Positions 59,875 through 64,000 of a DNA stretch of 64,000 nt are shown in pieces. Each line of letters opens with the position of its first letter. The first letter of the stretch is position 1. A program made the position numbers and the translations under genes. This DNA is from Bromus sterilis. Lineage: Eukaryota > Streptophyta > Magnoliopsida > Poales > Poaceae. Under the pieces are notes generated by a model. The model ran no database searches. It was not told the DNA's origin and saw nothing but the letters and a program-made list of their open reading frames with translations. The stretch covers positions 203,327,782 through 203,391,781 of the forward strand of contig OX465600.1 of NCBI GenBank assembly GCA_950022295.1, given 5' to 3'.

Positions 59875-61043
59875 CCCGCGGACCCGCGGGGATTAGGGTT
59901 TCGCCCGATCCCGACCCGCGAAGCGCCGCCCGACCCGGAACCCGCGCCGCCGCTGGAATCGCCGTGCCGCCGTAGTCGAGTCGCCGTCGCTCGAGGTGAG
60001 CCACCCCGCCGCCGTCTCGCCGCCCCGCGCCTCCCCGCCGCCACCCCCGTGCGACGGCAGGCGCCGCGCCGCCGCAAGCCACGCGCGTGCTGGCTGCCGC
60101 CCGCGCCGCCGCCGGCCGGCCGGAATTCCGGCCAGGAACCCGATCGCGTTTTTACAAGTTATTTTATTTACTTTTGGGTCCTTTTCGCAGTATAGACCCC
60201 GATTTCTTTTTGCGTTGGTTTTATTTTATCAAGTACTTTAAGTATAGCTTATGTTAGGAAAGTTTTTCTACTGTTCTTTGAATGTTTATTACTGTTTGTG
60301 CATAATTGTATTGAATATATGTTGATTGGTGCTATTTTTGCTCGTATAGATTTTCCGGAGTGCGCCGCCTCGTTTTGTGAGGATTGTGATCGTCAAGAAC
60401 AGGAAGAAGGCAAGTGATGCTTTGACCATACTCATACCTATATTTTCTATATGCATTATGTTAAGAATATCACCTTATTGTATGATAGGTAGTTTACTTT
60501 ACTGTTGCTGCAAAAACAGTTAGGATAGCCACATGTCTTGACTTGTATTTGTAGATCAACCTAGCCCATGTTGTTACTTTATTGCTATGCTTTGTAGACG
60601 TGGTTGGGTTGTGAGAATTCATGGAGTGCATGTGAGCTATTTAATAAATTGTGTAGCAACTTTATAATAAATAGAAATCACTTCTGGACGGGCGGGTTGC
60701 ATCCTGGTGGTTGTGCCTTGTCTAAGGACAGTGCCGGGGTTAAATGCATCCAATGGTTGTTATGGTGTTGAACCGGGTGCGACATGGTGTCTACCCTTTG
60801 AATGCAGTGGACGCTGTCCAGGCTCAAAAAGATCAGACAAGCAATATTACGAGTAGCTTCCGTGTACAGCCACTGGCTATATGGGCTCTGGCTTAGCACG
60901 AGTACGTTGTGGGGAACCTGGCCCTGGTAGCTAGCTGATGTAGATGTGTGTTAGGTGTACAGGCTACCAAAGGGTGGAGGCAACCTCTTCGGAAAGTCTT
61001 CGTCTCAATCTTCGGGTTCAGTCCAGTGGGGAACCTGTACAAC

Positions 61044-61087
61044 CTCTGCAGAGCGTATAAACTGATCATGATTAGCCGTGTCCACGG
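61044..61087 (+). promoter_or_regulatory. Triple-palindrome block, copy F (in solo LTR Y)
   Basis: CTCTGCAGAG (61044-61053), CTGATCATGATTAG (61062-61075) and CCGTGTCCACGG (61076-61087). The first has a T-A pair where the others have C-G. The second has a different sequence but still pairs, with one G-T wobble. Distance to the LTR end is about 600 bases. Confidence 0.78.
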
Positions 61088-62316
61088 TTACGGACGAACT
61101 TTTAGCAACTAGCCAGTACTGTTGATGAATGATCTTGACAGATGAACACTTAATAATAATTTGATGGGAAAGATTAGCATGGGTTGCTGTGTGTTGCAGG
61201 TAGAATTCAACTTAAAACTTTGACTAGTTTAGTTCAGGAGAAAATTGGCTTTCTGCAAAACAAAACCATAAGCCTTTCCTTTGACTCACCCTGCATGTAG
61301 TTGTAGGTCCTTTATATATACTTTTCCATGTCACTTGCCGTACAAATTAGATGTACTGACCCGTTGTCGGGCTGTAACCTTCGGTGTTGCATGTTTTTCA
61401 GACGACCAATAAGGTGCGTTTAGGGTTGCGGGTCTACACTCAGCATGTTCACTTGTGGCTGATGATGGGACTCCATGTTACTTGCTTTTTCTTCCGCTAT
61501 ATTTATATTGAATAAGCTAGCCTTGAGCTATGCAACTTGTTATTTGTTTATTCTAGATCATACGTTGTAATAATGATGCACTTGTACTTTGATATACATC
61601 TATGATACTATTTGTGCCAGCGAGTTCGATCCAGGGACTGGCACTTGAGCACAGAGACTTCAATTCTATGTGAATTGGGTCGTTACATCAGCCCCCATGT
61701 GACATCACCCTTGCGTCATGCTGACGCCATAATTGGAAAAGAATTAAAAAGAAAAGGATTAAAGAATTAAAGAAAATTCAGAAATTGCAGAAAATAGCTG
61801 AAACTTTAGAAAATCATAGAAAATTCATATGAACTCCAAATTGGACAAATAATATATGAAAAATGATCAGCAGAAAATGCTCTATCCAAATATCCAACTT
61901 TCAACCATGTTTGAGTTGATCTTAAATTGGGACCAGTAGCTTTTGCTATTTGGTTTAATTGGAATTAATTCAAATTTAATTCAAATGCTATTCCAACTTG
62001 AACCTTTGCAATACACCACACTTCACTTGAACATCAGAGGCATATCTTACACATGAAAAGATGGTTTACAATGTTCAAAGAAAAGCCATTGCAACTTGGC
62101 TAATTTGAGAAACATATGGAGTTTGAATTTTCTTTCCAAATGCAATACACTTCATTTAAATTGAATTTGCCACAAAATAGAAGCAATCACATCATGGACA
62201 ACCATATCATGTGTATGTGCATTCTATTTCAATGTTGCCCCCCTTTGTTGATGATTGTGCCGGTAACAGTGCTTCTGAGATGGTGATCACCCCCGAAGGA
62301 GAAGAAGTCCGGTAAA

Positions 62317-64000
62317 TGTAAGGCCCCCATATGCGGTACTGTTCCAGATCTAGATTTTTCCATCCAGATCCGGGGACGAAGCACATATCGGTCCCACCGC
62401 GACATATGACGAAGTCATATGCCCCGGATTTCCAACATGATATCACAACATTACATATAGAAGGATACAACATCTCATACAATTGGCATACAACTGCCTC
62501 AAATACAATACAACAGCGGAAGATATATGTCTGAGTACATACTACAATCAAATGCCTAGTGGCAAAGAGAAAAACATCGTTCCCCATAACCACACGGGTC
62601 CAGGCCCTCTGCCGGGATCGGGCTAACTAATCGTCGTCGAGCCTCCACGTGAAACGTCGATCACCATACCTGTTGTCGATCAAGAACCCTGAAAAGAGTT
62701 TGGGGGTAGTATCATGAGTACAGAAGTACTCAGCATCCAACTGTAGTGGTCAACTGACCCAGCAAGGACTTCATCACTCGTCATTCTAGGACAACTAGTA
62801 GTTTACGGTAAGGATGTGGTAAGTGGTGAGGTTGCTGCCGCACTAGCATTTATGAAGTAACTAACGATCTAGAGAGTAAGATAAGAAGCCAAGCATTCGA
62901 TGAGGAATCGCCTCCAACTAGTCTTGCTATCAACTACTTACGCAAGCATAACACCTATCCTATCCTTGTCCTCCTCTTCGCATCCCGACGAAGAAGAAGC
63001 AGTCAAGGCACACACACACACGTTGATCAAGTTGTTGTCTATAAACAAGGAGTAGGTCTCAAGTCGTCCATAACCATGGACACGGCTTCTCGAAAAGATT
63101 TAACCCTGCAGGGGTGTACCAACTGCCCATTACAAGGCTCCGCACGCACGCCCATCACTCTCAGTTGCTACCCATGATAAGCAACCATTTTATGATTTAG
63201 TCCCAAGAGATCTGGAACGACAGGTCCCTCTAGCTAACAACGAACAAATTCGGGTGGCCCCCGGGGAGTCGACAACCAATCCAAAAGCCGACCACGCTCT
63301 CGGATTGGACTCTTCCGTATGACGCAGGTCGGATAACCGGTTAATCACACATGGGAAACCGGGTCCTAGCTGATCGGGTGGACCAACAGAGAAACCATGT
63401 CTCCATTGGCCCAAGTTGTTTGAAAATCTGCCGGCCGCGGGCCAGTCACACACACGTTTCAAATGATAAATCAGCTTGGGCCACCACTAGAAATGTTTGA
63501 AGCTAGGTAGGTAAGAAGAGGGGACCCCATATTATCCCACACGCGGTTAGGCACGCTCAGTCTCAAAACCAATACCCAGAACTCGGGTCCTAGGTGACTC
63601 GAATGGAACAAAGCGTCGAGGCGGGATAGCCTAGACCTTCCATCCTTCGTCAAATATAGTCAACATTATAATAATCATATCATCAACATCAATATAATAA
63701 TGTGATATCCCAACCCAAGGAGTAACAGGAGGTAACATCGTAGCATCCTAAGCATGCATACTAAGCAGGGGCTGAGCAACGAGCAATAGTAACATAGCAG
63801 TACAAGGTTTGCTGGGAGGGGACATGGCTGTATCGGTTTAAAAGAGGCTGTAAACATGTGGTAGGATCAAACATCGACCTACCCTAGACTAGCATGCAAA
63901 CCGCTGGTTGAAATAGAATGGATCATAAGTAATGTATAGTCCTTTCCTGTTGATAAGTCGGGTTCCGAAGGTGTAGTCGATTGCAAGCTCGCATCGTCTC
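62317..64000 (-). mobile_element. LTR of the solo LTR 3 family, cut by window end
   Basis: Starts TGTAAGGCCCCCATATG at 62317 inside family X; GTAAA (62312-62316) would be the left target duplication. It follows 13146-14850 closely over its whole visible length. Whether it is a solo LTR or part of a full element cannot be seen. Confidence 0.9.
63074..63113 (-). promoter_or_regulatory. Triple-palindrome block, copy E
   Basis: CCATGGACACGG (63074-63085), CTTCTCGAAAAG (63086-63097) and CCCTGCAGGG (63104-63113). It differs from copy D at one base, a G-to-A in the first stem, consistent with loss of a methylated CpG. Confidence 0.72.

Larger units (their letters stand above)
59314..61687 (+). mobile_element. 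Solo LTR Y (TGTAACATCCC family)
   Basis: Starts TGTAACATCCC at 59314 and ends GGGTCGTTACA at 61687, with TCAGC on both sides (59309-59313, 61688-61692). 2374 bases, no coding region. A TATA box (59867) is followed by a GC-rich leader with a GAGGTGAGCC donor-like site near 59994. The triple-palindrome block is near its 3' quarter. This copy shows the LTR sense strand most clearly. Confidence 0.94.
57570..62316 (+). mobile_element. Chromovirus LTR, family X, with nested insertions
   Basis: Starts TGTCACAACCCAAG at 57570, just after the copia ORF (preceding five bases ATAAC). Own sequence: 57570-58815, 59224-59308 with TSD to 59313, and 61693-62316. It matches 3286-4041 directly and 4042-6774 inverted. 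It holds a LINE tail and a solo LTR, and is cut again at 62317 by another LTR. The GC-rich 58080-58760 stretch has open frames that are leader, not genes. Its 3' end and the rest of the copia element lie beyond the window. Confidence 0.85.

Overview
The window looks like a block of heterochromatic nuclear DNA from a large-genome grass, most likely a Triticeae species (wheat, Aegilops or barley group). The basis is the set of nested plant retrotransposons: Ty3/gypsy chromovirus (Tekay/Del-like), Athila-like and Tat-like elements, a SIRE/Maximus-like Ty1/copia element, a CACTA transposon and a LINE tail. I see no host protein-coding gene, no tRNA gene and no intact rRNA gene. Almost every base can be assigned to a transposable element, and every long coding region carries stops, frameshifts or insertions. 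Species and family names come from memory of these families, not from a search.

Layout. (1) 1-6774: a minus-strand chromovirus with RT, RNase H and integrase to the left edge, a deleted gag-protease, an initiator-Met type primer-binding site at 2968, and a very long LTR that contains a partial copy of the same LTR family in opposite orientation. (2) 6775-27605: an Athila-like element (A1). Its 5' LTR is split by three solo LTRs stacked inside one another, each with a perfect 5-bp target-site duplication (AGGCA, CCGAG, GCGCG). The first junction lies in a 1241-bp near-identical tandem duplication. (3) 27606-34800: a minus-strand Sabrina-like LTR fragment, then a second Athila-like element (B) lacking its 5' end. 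(4) 34801-36853: a small LTR fragment, a 70-bp minisatellite and a minus-strand Tat-like gag-protease remnant. (5) 36854-43946: a third Athila-like element (A2), whose 3' LTR is cut by (6) 43947-57569, a SIRE/Maximus-like copia element with gag, pol and a large extra ORF. Its integrase is split by a 1.76-kb CACTA transposon that contains a 5S rRNA-like stretch. (7) 57570-64000: a chromovirus LTR of the same family as in (1), holding a LINE tail, a solo LTR (TSD TCAGC) and the start of another LTR that runs off the window.

How the parts relate. The Athila-like elements carry at most gag and protease and then stop at the same place, so they look like a non-autonomous family that depends on enzymes supplied elsewhere. 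The chromovirus LTRs of four sequence families share one conserved block of three adjacent palindromes, 0.5-0.8 kb before the LTR 3' end. Several base changes in this block are paired, which suggests a structured RNA or a multi-dimer DNA-binding site. It is the best candidate here for an undescribed functional element. The copia extra ORF is preceded by what looks like its own TATA promoter, an ATG-free leader and an intron.
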